54,747 nucleotides of DNA from Verrucomicrobiales bacterium (GTDB lineage: Bacteria; Verrucomicrobiota; Verrucomicrobiia; Verrucomicrobiales; DEV007). A program made the translations under genes and the position numbers. Location of the stretch: NCBI GenBank assembly GCA_029233965.1, contig JARGOP010000023.1, positions 8,857 through 63,603 of the forward strand. The letters run 5' to 3'. The notes under the pieces are model-generated. The model worked only from the letters and a program-made list of their open reading frames with translations. It was not told where the DNA came from and searched no databases. Positions 1 through 8,910 of the stretch are shown here, in pieces (positions within the stretch are counted from its first letter, which is position 1; every line of letters starts with the position of its first letter).

Positions 1-48
1 CCGTCATCACGGGTTGGGCCGTCATCACGGGTTGGGCCGTCATCACGG
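1..48. repeat. 18-bp tandem repeat at window edge
   Basis: Two full copies (1-18 and 19-36) and two thirds of a third (37-48) of an 18-bp unit that begins CCGTCATCACGGG. The array touches the window edge, so the true copy number is unknown. It ends about 40 bp before the start codon of the following peptidase gene. No function is evident. Confidence 0.85.
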
Positions 49-87
49 ATAATTGAACAGAAGCTGAAGGTTCGCAATCTGTGATCC

Positions 88-3000
88 ATGCGTATGATTA
101 TGGCAATGCATCAGTCTATCTTTACCTCCGGATTCAACAGGGTCAGGTCAATTTTTCAACAGGGTTGGATTGCAATCCTTGTTTTCGCCGCCTCGCCGGC
201 CTTTGCTGAGGCTTCCCCTGAAGAGAGTGAAGCGGTTTTGATGTCGGGGATTCGACAGCTCACCTTTGAAGGAAAGCGTGCCGGCGAGGGATATTTCTCG
301 GCCGACGGAACGAAAATGGTCTTCCAGAGCGAGCGGGAGGAGGGAAATCCTTTCTATCAGATCTACCTGCTCGACCTCGAAACCGGCGACACGGAGCGCA
401 TTTCACCGGGGATGGGAAAGACGACCTGTGCGTGGATTCATCCGGACGGCACCAAGGTCATGTTCGCCTCGACGCATTCCGATCCGGCCTCGGAAGATTT
501 GCAAAAAGCTGAGTACGAGGAGCGGGAATCCGGAACGGCCCGCAAGTATTCGTGGGACTACGACGCGGAGTTTGAAATCTACGAATACGACCTGGAGTCC
601 GGCGAGTATCGCAATCTGACGAATACGAAGGGCTACGATGCCGAAGGGGCCTACTCGGCCGACGGTAAGCACATCGTCTTCGCTTCGAACCGGCAGGCCT
701 ACGATGGCTCCATGAGTGAAGAGGATCAGAAGTTTTTCAAGCTCGACAAGAAGTTCCCCATGGAGATCTACATCGCGGATGCGGATGGATCGAATGTGAA
801 GCGACTCACCGGGACGGACGGCTACGACGGCGGGCCGTTTTTCAGTGCCGACAGCAGGAAAATCTGCTGGCGTCGTTTTGATCGCAAAGGGCTCACCGCG
901 GAAATTTTCACGATGAATGTCGACGGGACCGACGAGCGCCAGCTCACCCGGTTCGGAGCGATGTCGTGGGCACCGTTTTTCCATCCGAGCGGTGAGTATT
1001 TGATTTTCACGACGAACAAGCACGGCTTCGATAACTTTGAACTCTATCTCGTCGATGCGGCAGGGGAGAAGGAGCCGGTCCGGGTGACCTACACCCCCGG
1101 CTTCGACGGACTTCCCACCTTCTCGCCGGACGGGAAAACGATTTCCTGGACGACGAATCGCACGCCTTCGAAAGAGTCGCAAATTTTCCTCGCGAAGTGG
1201 GATCACGACAAGGCGAGGGAGTTGCTCTCGGGGAGTGCAGCGGCGGGTGAGGTCACGGTGACGAAAGCGCCGACGGCAGGAGAAAGCGAAGGCGCCGATT
1301 TTGAAACGGTGGCGGCGATCAGCGAGGAAGACATCCGGAATCATATCGCCTACCTGGCGTCCCCGGAACTGGAAGGGCGTCTTACCGGGACGAAGGGGGA
1401 GCAACTCGCGACCGGGCATGTCGCGAAAGCCTTTGAGGAGTGGGGGCTGGAGCCGGGAGGAGACGACGGCACTTATTACCAGTCTTTCGAATTCACGGCC
1501 GGGGTTGCGGTCGGCGAGGACAATCATCTTTCGATCGAGGTCGGGGACGAGTCACTGGCCCCCGAAGTCGGGAAGGACTGGAGACCGGTCTCTTTTTCGA
1601 AGACCGGTGAATTGAATGAGGCGGGAATCGTTTTCGCCGGCTACGGCCTCGAAGTCCCGGATGGCGAGGGCGGGGAATCCTACACGAGTTATTTCCACCT
1701 CGATGTGAAAGGGAAGTGGGTCATGGTGTTCCGCTTCGTCCCGGAGGAAGCGGAGGAGGAAGCCCGGCAGCAGATGCAGCGCTATTCCCGCCTCCGTCAC
1801 AAGGCGACCCTGGCACGCCGCAAGTTCGCGGCGGGAATCATTTTTGTGAGTGGGCCGGAAACAGAAGTGAATGAGGAGCTTGTTCCGATGCAGTTCGACG
1901 CGTCGCTGGCTGACTCAGGCATTCCCGCCATCAGCATCAGCAATGAGTTGGCGGCGAAGCTGGTTGCGGCTGCCGGGAAGGACCTTTCCGGGATTCAGAA
2001 AACGCTCAACACCGGAGAGATGGTGCAGGGATTTGATCTGCCCGGGGTCCGACTCAAAGCGACGATTGACGTTGACCAGGAGAAACGCATGGGGCGGAAT
2101 GTGATCGGAGTTCTTTCCGCCGGGCAGACGGCCGCGCATCCGAATCCTGCGGTGGTCGTCGGTGCGCACATCGACCACCTCGGAACCGGGGCCGGTCCGG
2201 GTTCCCTCGCGAAGGAGGGGGAAAAGGATCAAATCCACTTCGGTGCCGACGATAATGCCTCCGGCGTGGCCGGTTTGATGGAGATTGCCGAATATTTGGC
2301 TGACTTGCGAAAGCAGGACAAGCTTGACATGAAGCGCGACGTCGTTTTCGCGGGCTGGTCCGGGGAGGAGATCGGTCTGCTCGGTTCCTCTCACTTTGTG
2401 AGGAAGCTGGCGAAAGACTATCTTGGAGAAGAGAGCGCACCTCTGGGGCTCCTCCTTTCTTCCTATCTCAACATGGACATGATCGGTCGCCTCGACGGCA
2501 ATCTGGTCCTCCAGGGAACGGGGTCCAGCGAGTACTGGGAGAAAGCGATTGAGCAGCGCAACGCCCCGATCGGACTGCCGATCACGATTCAGCCGGATAC
2601 CTTTCTTCCGACGGACGCGACGAGCTTTTACCTCCGGAAAATTCCGATCCTGAGCGCCTTCACGGGAGCTCACAAAGATTATCATACACCGCGCGACACG
2701 GTCGATAAGATCAACTACAAAGGGACAACCGATATCGTGAAATTGATGGGGTTGATCACCCGCGGGCTCGCGATAGATTCCGAAGCGCCGAAGTATGTGA
2801 AAGTCGACCCGCCGAAGAATCGTGGAGCGCGGGGTTTCCGGGTCTATCTGGGTACGATTCCTGACTACAGCCAGGGGGAAGTGAAAGGGGTCATGCTGAG
2901 CGGAGTTTCCGAAAGTGGCCCCGCCGGTGAGGCCGGGGTGACGGGCGGCGATATCATCATCGGTCTGGGGGGGCGAAAGATTCTCAATATTTATGACTAC

Positions 3001-3105
3001 ACGGATGCGATGGCGGCTCTGAAGGTCGGTGAAGAGACCGAAATCGTGGTGCAGCGCGGTGACGAGGAACTCACGCTGAAGCTTACTCCAAGCTCACGCG
3101 ACTGA
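88..3105 (+). CDS. Secreted TolB-like propeller / M28 metallopeptidase / PDZ fusion protein
   Basis: A 1005-residue exported protein. A long n-region and a hydrophobic core end near the AFA-EA site around residue 41, which looks like a Sec signal peptide. Residues about 45-390 hold TolB/WD40-like (PD40) repeats with recurring SADG, SPDG and NVDGTDE motifs. Residues about 410-930 are an M28 zinc peptidase with an inserted PA-like region. The metal ligands are visible: H694 in GAHIDHLG, the Asp of ADDNASG (about 721), E760/E761 in SGEE, D797 in NMDMIG and H866 in DYHTPRD. The last 80 residues read as a PDZ domain. Known M28 enzymes are aminopeptidases; the substrate here is unknown. The order propeller-peptidase-PDZ suggests a self-contained periplasmic or surface protease. 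Two CAACAGGGT repeats fall inside the signal-peptide coding region. The start is the first ATG, but the ATGs at 94, 100 and 106 are also possible. Confidence 0.88.
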   Translation: MRMIMAMHQSIFTSGFNRVRSIFQQGWIAILVFAASPAFAEASPEESEAVLMSGIRQLTFEGKRAGEGYFSADGTKMVFQSEREEGNPFYQIYLLDLETGDTERISPGMGKTTCAWIHPDGTKVMFASTHSDPASEDLQKAEYEERESGTARKYSWDYDAEFEIYEYDLESGEYRNLTNTKGYDAEGAYSADGKHIVFASNRQAYDGSMSEEDQKFFKLDKKFPMEIYIADADGSNVKRLTGTDGYDGGPFFSADSRKICWRRFDRKGLTAEIFTMNVDGTDERQLTRFGAMSWAPFFHPSGEYLIFTTNKHGFDNFELYLVDAAGEKEPVRVTYTPGFDGLPTFSPDGKTISWTTNRTPSKESQIFLAKWDHDKARELLSGSAAAGEVTVTKAPTAGESEGADFETVAAISEEDIRNHIAYLASPELEGRLTGTKGEQLATGHVAKAFEEWGLEPGGDDGTYYQSFEFTAGVAVGEDNHLSIEVGDESLAPEVGKDWRPVSFSKTGELNEAGIVFAGYGLEVPDGEGGESYTSYFHLDVKGKWVMVFRFVPEEAEEEARQQMQRYSRLRHKATLARRKFAAGIIFVSGPETEVNEELVPMQFDASLADSGIPAISISNELAAKLVAAAGKDLSGIQKTLNTGEMVQGFDLPGVRLKATIDVDQEKRMGRNVIGVLSAGQTAAHPNPAVVVGAHIDHLGTGAGPGSLAKEGEKDQIHFGADDNASGVAGLMEIAEYLADLRKQDKLDMKRDVVFAGWSGEEIGLLGSSHFVRKLAKDYLGEESAPLGLLLSSYLNMDMIGRLDGNLVLQGTGSSEYWEKAIEQRNAPIGLPITIQPDTFLPTDATSFYLRKIPILSAFTGAHKDYHTPRDTVDKINYKGTTDIVKLMGLITRGLAIDSEAPKYVKVDPPKNRGARGFRVYLGTIPDYSQGEVKGVMLSGVSESGPAGEAGVTGGDIIIGLGGRKILNIYDYTDAMAALKVGEETEIVVQRGDEELTLKLTPSSRD
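131..168 (+). repeat. Paired CAACAGGGT element, copy A
   Basis: Two exact CAACAGGGT half-sites start at 135 and 157, a 22-bp period. The copy lies inside the 5' coding region of the peptidase gene. The copy at 50275-50314 matches it at 18 of 20 positions over the first 20 bp and has the same spacing. Function unknown. Confidence 0.65.
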
Positions 3106-3107
3106 CG

Positions 3108-3149
3108 GGTAACTATTTCTTGTTGCTGAGGATCACGGAAATAGTAACC
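3108..3149 (+). terminator. Inverted repeat just after peptidase stop, candidate terminator
   Basis: Arms GGTAACTATTTC (3108-3119) and GAAATAGTAACC (3138-3149) can pair over 12 bp with one mismatch and an 18-nt loop. The repeat starts 2 bp after the stop codon of the peptidase gene. No T-tract follows, so an intrinsic terminator is only a guess; an mRNA-stabilising or regulatory hairpin is equally possible. Confidence 0.4.
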
Positions 3150-3392
3150 AATTCACCTGCGATACATCAGCCAAGCGGGACCAAAAAGACGTCTCCGCCG
3201 TCAGCAGCAGATTCTGGAAAAGGTCGCGGAGAACGGGGAAATGGAGTGGGAAATCGCAATTTCCTGTTTCATCATGTGCAGCGAATCCATGCTTGCGAAG
3301 CGGGTAGGTCTTCTGCTAAGGTCCAAGTTTCCAGCAGGTCGTCGAAACCCAGCAGTCTCTTTGTGACACTATTCTCCCAGCGAAACGCAATC

Positions 3393-5921
3393 ATGATCCG
3401 GTCAGGTATTTTCCTGATCGCGGGTCTTCTGTTGTCGCTCACCCCGGTTTTCGGTCAGGTCAGCAATGTTGCCGGCATTGCGGAGCGGGAAGCGCAGAGG
3501 CGACAGCAGATGGTTCAGTCCGCACAGACTCTCTTTACGGCGGGTTCCAGAGCGTATGCGGACAAGTCCTACGGCGAGGCGATGGATAATTTTAAAGCGG
3601 CTTTCGAGACGGTTCCCGCTGTGCCCGCGGTGGACGATCAGCGCCGCATCTTTTTCCGCCGCTACCAGGCGGCTTCGCTTGCGTTTTCGAAATTGAAGGT
3701 CGATGAGGCACGCTGGGTCGAAGCGCAGGATGTTCTTCAGGATGTGATCAACACCGCTCAGCGCAACAGTGTCCCCGACTCGCTTGTGGATCCCGGGATT
3801 CGAAAGATGCTCGAAGGCCTGCGGGAGTTCGATGATCGCTACAACATGGCGAATTCACCCCGGCACCTCGAAAGCGTTGAGCTGGTCGAGAGCAAGCTGG
3901 TTCTTGCCAAGGGATACCTGGAACTCGGTGACTATGACCGGGCTGAGCGCTCATATCACCAGGTGCTGGCGATTGACCGCTTCAACAGCGCGGCGCGTCG
4001 GGGATTGGAGAATGTCGAAAGGCACCGAATGGATTACTACGATGCTGCCCGGGATCACACGAGAGCAAAAATGCTCAGGGAGGTTGCCGAAGGATGGGAG
4101 TCGCAGGTGCCCTCGATCCTTTCGGAGGAGGACATGAACCTCAGCGCAACGGAAACAGCCGCCGGTGGAGACGTTCTCATCGAGCAGAAGCTCAATTCGA
4201 TCATCATCCCGAGCATAGAGTTCAATGGTGCGAGGATTACGGACGTCCTTTCGATGCTCTCGACCCGGTCACAGGAATTGGATTCCCTTGCGACGGATCC
4301 GGCGAAGCGTGGCGTCGCGATTGTTCTGGATCCCACGGGCTCAACGGAGGCGTCAAGCATTCCTGATCGTTTGGTAACCGTGAGACTGTCGAACATTCCT
4401 TTGAGCTCGGCGTTGAAATACGTGACGCAGCAGGTGGGATTGAAGTACCGGGTTGACCGTTTCGCGGTGACGGTCGTCCCCGAAAATGTAGACACCGATT
4501 CCGGACTCGTGATTCGAAGTTTCTCTGTCCCTCCGGGTTTCATTTCAGGGGGCGGCGGCGGTAACGGGGCCTCGGCGGGGCCGGTGGATCCATTTGCGAC
4601 TCCGGAGCCGGACTCCGGCGTCTCCCTGCAACGAGTTTCAGCGCAGGATTTCCTCGAGCAGAACGGAGTCGTTTTCGGAGAGGGGGCCAGCGCCCGGTTC
4701 GTCTCTGCAACGAGTTCGCTCGTCGTGAGGAATACAGCCGAGCAGATGTCAATTGTTGAGAGTCTCGTACAGGCGGCAAAGAGTTCGGGGAGTAAGTTGG
4801 TGAAAGTTCGGGTAAAAACGATCTCGATTGAGGAAACCACCTTGAAAGAGCTGGGCCTGGATTTTCTCTTAGGGGCTTCGAATCTCGGATCAAGCCCGAG
4901 AGTTTTCTTTGGAGGGGGAACGAACGGGAATGCGGTTCCAGGAACACAGGCTGCCGATTACACCTTCACCCAGAATGGAATCCCGGTCGGAATGAATCCT
5001 GTCTCTGCGGGGCTGCGATCCGGGGATCTTTCGACGGGACAGTCGATTGCGGATGTGCTCAATCGTGATGCGCCGGATGCAGGGCAGGTGAAAGCCCCGG
5101 GTATTTTTTCCGTCGCCGGTGTTTTCACGGATCCTCAGTTTCAAGTCATGCTGCGAGCGCTCAATCAACGGAAAGCATCCGATCAGCTTTTCGACACTCA
5201 CGTTGTCACGAAGCCGGGACAGATTGCGAAGATCGAGCAGATCCGGGAATTTATTTATCCCACGGAATACGACCCGCCGGAGATCCCGAACCAGCTCGGA
5301 GTTGCGCCGTCGAATATTCCCGGTTTTATCGAGACCAACGATGTGGTGGAGTTCCCGGTGACACCGGCAACGCCGACTGCGTTTGAGACCCGTGGACTGG
5401 GAAGTATTATTGAAGTGGAGCCCATTGTTGCTGCGGATAATCTGACCGTGAGCGTCAACATCACGGCGGACTTCAGTGATTTCGTGGGATTCATCAACTA
5501 TGGAACGCCGATTCGGAACGCGGCTTTTCTTACTGTTGGCGGCGAGGGCGTGGTTCTCACGGACAACCGGATTCTCATGCCGGTGTTTGAGGCTATCAGG
5601 GAGACCACTAATGTCACGGTGTGGGACGGGCAAACCGTCGCGATCGGCGGATACCATGGAGAGTCGATCATTCAATCCAATGACAAGGTGCCCGGACTGG
5701 GCGATTTACCGGGTGTCGGGAGAGCTTTTCGTTCCTCGACAGGGGACTCGACAAAGCAGGCGTTGCTCATCTTTGTGACCATCGACCTGATTGATCCTGG
5801 CGGTAATCCGATCAATGCAAAACCGGAGGATCCTGAGCCTCAATTCACGCGTCGTGAGCCGCCGATTTCCCCTTATCCTGCAGTCGGAGCGCCGCCGGCA
5901 GGGATTTATCAGGCGAAATAG
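3393..5921 (+). CDS. Secretin (GspD/PilQ family) with N-terminal TPR repeats
   Basis: An 842-residue outer-membrane secretin precursor. The ATG at 3393 is chosen because it is followed directly by a clean signal peptide (MIRSGIFLIAGLLLSL, cleavage near VFG-Q); the open frame further upstream is low-complexity sequence without a signal. TPR-like helices lie at about residues 47-75 and 171-198. A region with STN/N1-like character follows (about 300-370), then a glycine-rich linker and an N-domain. The C-terminal secretin core (about 660-800) ends with the family hallmark VPGLGDLPGVGRAF and the closing QALLIFVTIDLI. Secretins form the outer-membrane pore of type II secretion or type IV pili. TPR-bearing secretins of this shape are typical of Verrucomicrobiota such as Akkermansia. 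No other pilus or secretion gene sits beside it, so its partner machine is unknown. Confidence 0.9.
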   Translation: MIRSGIFLIAGLLLSLTPVFGQVSNVAGIAEREAQRRQQMVQSAQTLFTAGSRAYADKSYGEAMDNFKAAFETVPAVPAVDDQRRIFFRRYQAASLAFSKLKVDEARWVEAQDVLQDVINTAQRNSVPDSLVDPGIRKMLEGLREFDDRYNMANSPRHLESVELVESKLVLAKGYLELGDYDRAERSYHQVLAIDRFNSAARRGLENVERHRMDYYDAARDHTRAKMLREVAEGWESQVPSILSEEDMNLSATETAAGGDVLIEQKLNSIIIPSIEFNGARITDVLSMLSTRSQELDSLATDPAKRGVAIVLDPTGSTEASSIPDRLVTVRLSNIPLSSALKYVTQQVGLKYRVDRFAVTVVPENVDTDSGLVIRSFSVPPGFISGGGGGNGASAGPVDPFATPEPDSGVSLQRVSAQDFLEQNGVVFGEGASARFVSATSSLVVRNTAEQMSIVESLVQAAKSSGSKLVKVRVKTISIEETTLKELGLDFLLGASNLGSSPRVFFGGGTNGNAVPGTQAADYTFTQNGIPVGMNPVSAGLRSGDLSTGQSIADVLNRDAPDAGQVKAPGIFSVAGVFTDPQFQVMLRALNQRKASDQLFDTHVVTKPGQIAKIEQIREFIYPTEYDPPEIPNQLGVAPSNIPGFIETNDVVEFPVTPATPTAFETRGLGSIIEVEPIVAADNLTVSVNITADFSDFVGFINYGTPIRNAAFLTVGGEGVVLTDNRILMPVFEAIRETTNVTVWDGQTVAIGGYHGESIIQSNDKVPGLGDLPGVGRAFRSSTGDSTKQALLIFVTIDLIDPGGNPINAKPEDPEPQFTRREPPISPYPAVGAPPAGIYQAK

Positions 5922-5963
5922 TCGGAAAAGCGTCTCCGGCGCGGTTTTCGTGCGACATTTTCT

Positions 5964-5992
5964 TTGCAAAACAGATCGCAGCCTGATTTAGT
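5964..5992 (+). promoter_or_regulatory. Candidate sigma70-type promoter for korAB
   Basis: TTGCAA (5964-5969) and TTTAGT (5987-5992) are separated by exactly 17 bp, each matching 4 of 6 consensus bases. They lie about 40 bp before the korA start, downstream of the secretin stop. Prediction by eye only. Confidence 0.3.
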
Positions 5993-6029
5993 CTCCGCCT
6001 TCTAAAGAACCCCTCTTTTAGACCTATTA

Positions 6030-7847
6030 ATGAGCGCATCCGCGACTTCGGGGAATCCCGAAACCAGCGAAAGCCTGTCCGCAAGTTCGGACGGGATCAC
6101 TGAACTCCAAAACGCTGTCATTCGATTCGCGGGTAACTCCCAGGATGGTATCCAGACGATTGGTGGGTTCCTTGCCCGCTTAGCCGGGCGAAGTGCACGG
6201 GAAGTCATGACCTACATGACGATTCCTTCGACCATTTCCGGAGGGGCTTCCATCTTCCAGGTCCACCTTGGATCAGGCGAGGTGCTTTCCGCCGGGGATG
6301 AAGCCGACTTCCTTGTCGCCTTCTACCAGGACAGTTACAACAACCACATTGATTCACTGAAGGCGGGAGGCATTTGCATCTACGACAGTGATCATGTTGA
6401 GGAGTTGCAGGACATCGATGGAGTCCGCCATGTCGGTATTCCGATCACGAGCACGACGGTGGAAGCGATCGGCGGAAGCGCGCGGGACCGCGGCAAAAAC
6501 ATTTTTGTGCTGGGACTGGTCACCCAGCTTTTCAGCCTCAATAAAGAGAAGCTGACTTCTCTCATCGAAAAGCAGCTCGGACGAAAAGGCGAAGGCGTTC
6601 TCCGCAATGCCATGCTGGCATTCGATTCCGGTTACGCCTACCCGATCGGTGATTTGCTCGGCGAAGGTTTCGATCTGCAGGAAGGCGAGCAGGGCAAGGG
6701 CGACAAGGTCACGACTGACGGCAACACCGCGCTCACGCTGGGGCTTCTTGCCGGCGGGGTGCGCTACGGTGCCGGTTATCCGATCACGCCGTGGTCAACG
6801 ATCATGGAGCAACTCCGCTCCGAGCTTCCCAAGTATGGAGGTTTGTTCGTGCAATGCGAAGACGAACTCGCCGCCGTTTCCATGGCGCTGGGATTTGCCT
6901 ACTCCGGGCACACTGCCGTCACCGGAAGTTCCGGACCGGGCCTTTCCTTGAAAATGGAAGCGCTCAGCTATGCGACAATGGCCGAGCTCCCTATCGTTGT
7001 CATCAATGTGCAGCGCGGTGGCCCCAGCACGGGTCTCCCGACGAGCGTTGAGCAGAGTGACCTGATGCAGGCGATTTACGGAAGTCACGGCGACTGTCCT
7101 CGCATCGTCCTTGCTCCGAAGAATGTCGAAGACTGTTTCTATATCGCAGTCGAAGCCTGCGAGTTGGCGCGGAAATACAGCTGCCCGGTTCTGGTCCTGA
7201 CTGACCAGGCCCTCGCGACCCGGATCGAGGCTTTCGCTGAGCCGGATCTCGCCAATGTCATTCAGGAACCGGTTCTCGATCAGGTTCCCCGGGGAGAGGA
7301 GTTCAAACCCTACCCGCTGGATGGCTTGACGAAACATGCGCCTCCCGGCACTCCGATGGAGGGTGGCAAGTATCCTGTCGTAACCGGCCTTGAGCACGAT
7401 GAATGGGGTCACCCGAGTGGAAGTCCTGTCACGCACGCGAAGATGAATGCGAAGCGTCGCGAAAAGATCAAGTCGCTCGGGGAGGAGCTTTCCCTCCCGG
7501 AAATCTATGGGGATGAGTCCGGTGATGTTCTGCTCGTGGGATGGGGGTCAACCTGGGGGCCCATCCGCGAGTCCGTGAACCGCCTGCGGGATGCCGGTCG
7601 CGAGGTGGGGACGTTTCACCTGAGACATTTGAATCCGCTCCCGAACGGCCTTGAGGAACTCTTCGCGCGCTACAAGCATGTCGTTGTTGTCGAGATGAAT
7701 GACGAAGGCCTTTACGGTGTCGGCCAGCTCGCCACGCTGCTTCGTTCCCGCTACTGCGATCCCAGGATCGTTTCGATCTGCAAAACGGACGGGCTCACTT
7801 ACAAGGTCCGTGAAATCATTGAACGCCTTGATGTCATCACAGGCTGA
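6030..7847 (+). CDS. korA: 2-oxoacid:ferredoxin oxidoreductase, fused gamma-alpha subunit
   Basis: A 605-residue subunit that with KorB oxidises a 2-oxoacid (most likely 2-oxoglutarate) with CoA and ferredoxin to an acyl-CoA and CO2. Residues about 20-215 are the gamma domain (CoA-handling) and residues about 225-600 the alpha pyrimidine-binding domain, with GYPITPWSTIMEQL, QCEDELAAVSMALG and the GGPSTGLPTSVEQSDL loop clearly visible. The gamma-alpha fusion is the usual form in KorA/VorA-like enzymes of aerobes and facultative bacteria. No ferredoxin-like delta domain is present, so the electron carrier must be separate. korB follows after 32 bp. There is no clear Shine-Dalgarno before the ATG. 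Pyruvate or branched-chain 2-oxoacids remain possible substrates. Confidence 0.92.
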   Translation: MSASATSGNPETSESLSASSDGITELQNAVIRFAGNSQDGIQTIGGFLARLAGRSAREVMTYMTIPSTISGGASIFQVHLGSGEVLSAGDEADFLVAFYQDSYNNHIDSLKAGGICIYDSDHVEELQDIDGVRHVGIPITSTTVEAIGGSARDRGKNIFVLGLVTQLFSLNKEKLTSLIEKQLGRKGEGVLRNAMLAFDSGYAYPIGDLLGEGFDLQEGEQGKGDKVTTDGNTALTLGLLAGGVRYGAGYPITPWSTIMEQLRSELPKYGGLFVQCEDELAAVSMALGFAYSGHTAVTGSSGPGLSLKMEALSYATMAELPIVVINVQRGGPSTGLPTSVEQSDLMQAIYGSHGDCPRIVLAPKNVEDCFYIAVEACELARKYSCPVLVLTDQALATRIEAFAEPDLANVIQEPVLDQVPRGEEFKPYPLDGLTKHAPPGTPMEGGKYPVVTGLEHDEWGHPSGSPVTHAKMNAKRREKIKSLGEELSLPEIYGDESGDVLLVGWGSTWGPIRESVNRLRDAGREVGTFHLRHLNPLPNGLEELFARYKHVVVVEMNDEGLYGVGQLATLLRSRYCDPRIVSICKTDGLTYKVREIIERLDVITG

Positions 7848-7879
7848 TATTCTGAAATCCAACTTTTATTCTTTATCTC

Positions 7880-8800
7880 ATGTCTGCTCCTGCTGAACCC
7901 AAAAAGCTCACCAAGAAAGATCTCACCGCGGATCACCCGACCTGGTGCCCCGGCTGCGGAGACTTTGCCGTCCTTGCCGCCTTTTTCAAGGTGCTTGAAA
8001 AGCTCCAGTTTCCTCACGAGAAAATCTGTACGATTGCCGGGATCGGCTGCTCTTCGCGATTTCCCTACTTTGTGAATGGTCACGGTGTTCACTTCATTCA
8101 TGGTCGCGCCCTTCCGCTCGCGACCGGGGTGAGTCTCTCCCGTCCCGACCTTCACGTTTTCGCTTTCGGCGGCGACGGTGACGGCTACTCGATCGGGGGA
8201 AATCACCTCGACCATGCGGCCCGTAAAAATGTGAACCTCACCTACGTGGTGATGGACAACTTCGTTTACGGTCTCACCAAGAAGCAGACCTCGCCGACCA
8301 GCCCCAAAGGCTTCAAGTCGAAGACCGACCCGACCGGGGCAATTGATCAGCCGATCAATCCGATGAAGAAACTGGTTTACGGTGGCGCTTCTTTTGTGGC
8401 AAGGACTCACGCGGCTCAGGTGAAGCACATGATGGAGGTTTTCGAGCGAGCCATCCTTCACCCCGGCTTCAGCGTCGTGGAAGTTCTCTCCGAGTGTGTT
8501 GTCTTTTACCCCGGTATCTTTGACGACGGAAATCCCCGCAAGGGCGGCGAGTTCGATATCATTGACGAGAAGCGCTGGGACGACACCGAAGAGGACAAAG
8601 CCCGCCATGACGTGGGAGATGAGAACGCGGCTTACCAGCTCGCGACACTTCAGTATCCCGGCAAGTTCGGCGTTTTCTACGAAACGGACCGCCCCACGAA
8701 GAACCAGCTCGAGCAGCAGTGGATCGATGCCTCGAAGGAAAAGGTGGGGGATGCCTCGACGGCCGATCTTCTCAGTACCCGGTTTGCTTCGATGAAGTGA
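7880..8800 (+). CDS. korB: 2-oxoacid:ferredoxin oxidoreductase, beta (TPP-binding) subunit
   Basis: A 306-residue beta subunit carrying thiamine diphosphate and a [4Fe-4S] cluster. The four cysteines expected to bind the cluster are present: C23 and C26 in WCPGCGDF, C57 in GIGCSS and C206 in SECVVFYPG. The TPP/Mg motif GGDGDGYSIGGNH is at about residues 98-109, followed by the NLTYVVMDNFVYGLTKKQTS segment typical of the family. It forms a two-gene operon with korA. A perfect 13-bp hairpin lies 33 bp past the stop codon. Together with sucAB elsewhere in this window it gives the cell two different ways to oxidise 2-oxoglutarate if that is the substrate. Confidence 0.93.
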   Translation: MSAPAEPKKLTKKDLTADHPTWCPGCGDFAVLAAFFKVLEKLQFPHEKICTIAGIGCSSRFPYFVNGHGVHFIHGRALPLATGVSLSRPDLHVFAFGGDGDGYSIGGNHLDHAARKNVNLTYVVMDNFVYGLTKKQTSPTSPKGFKSKTDPTGAIDQPINPMKKLVYGGASFVARTHAAQVKHMMEVFERAILHPGFSVVEVLSECVVFYPGIFDDGNPRKGGEFDIIDEKRWDDTEEDKARHDVGDENAAYQLATLQYPGKFGVFYETDRPTKNQLEQQWIDASKEKVGDASTADLLSTRFASMK

Positions 8801-8833
8801 TTCGATGGCGGTACGATCCCTGTTCCGCGTCCG

Positions 8834-8874
8834 ATGAAGAAATGTCCCGCCGCTAACGCACGACATTTCTTCAT
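8834..8874 (+). terminator. Perfect 13-bp hairpin after korB
   Basis: ATGAAGAAATGTC (8834-8846) pairs perfectly with GACATTTCTTCAT (8862-8874) around a 15-nt loop, followed by a T-rich TTGTCTTTCC. It sits between korB and the permease gene, where transcription of the korAB operon would be expected to stop. The T-tract is weak. Confidence 0.55.
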
Positions 8875-8910
8875 TGTCTTTCCCGGGGCAATCCGATATC
8901 CCGGGCTCTC

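Noticed and set aside
1-48. CRISPR array
   Set aside because: The 18-bp units are directly adjacent without spacers.
3120-3392. In-frame 91-residue N-terminal extension of the secretin
   Set aside because: Starts with TTG, contains no signal peptide and hides the genuine signal peptide at the ATG 3393.
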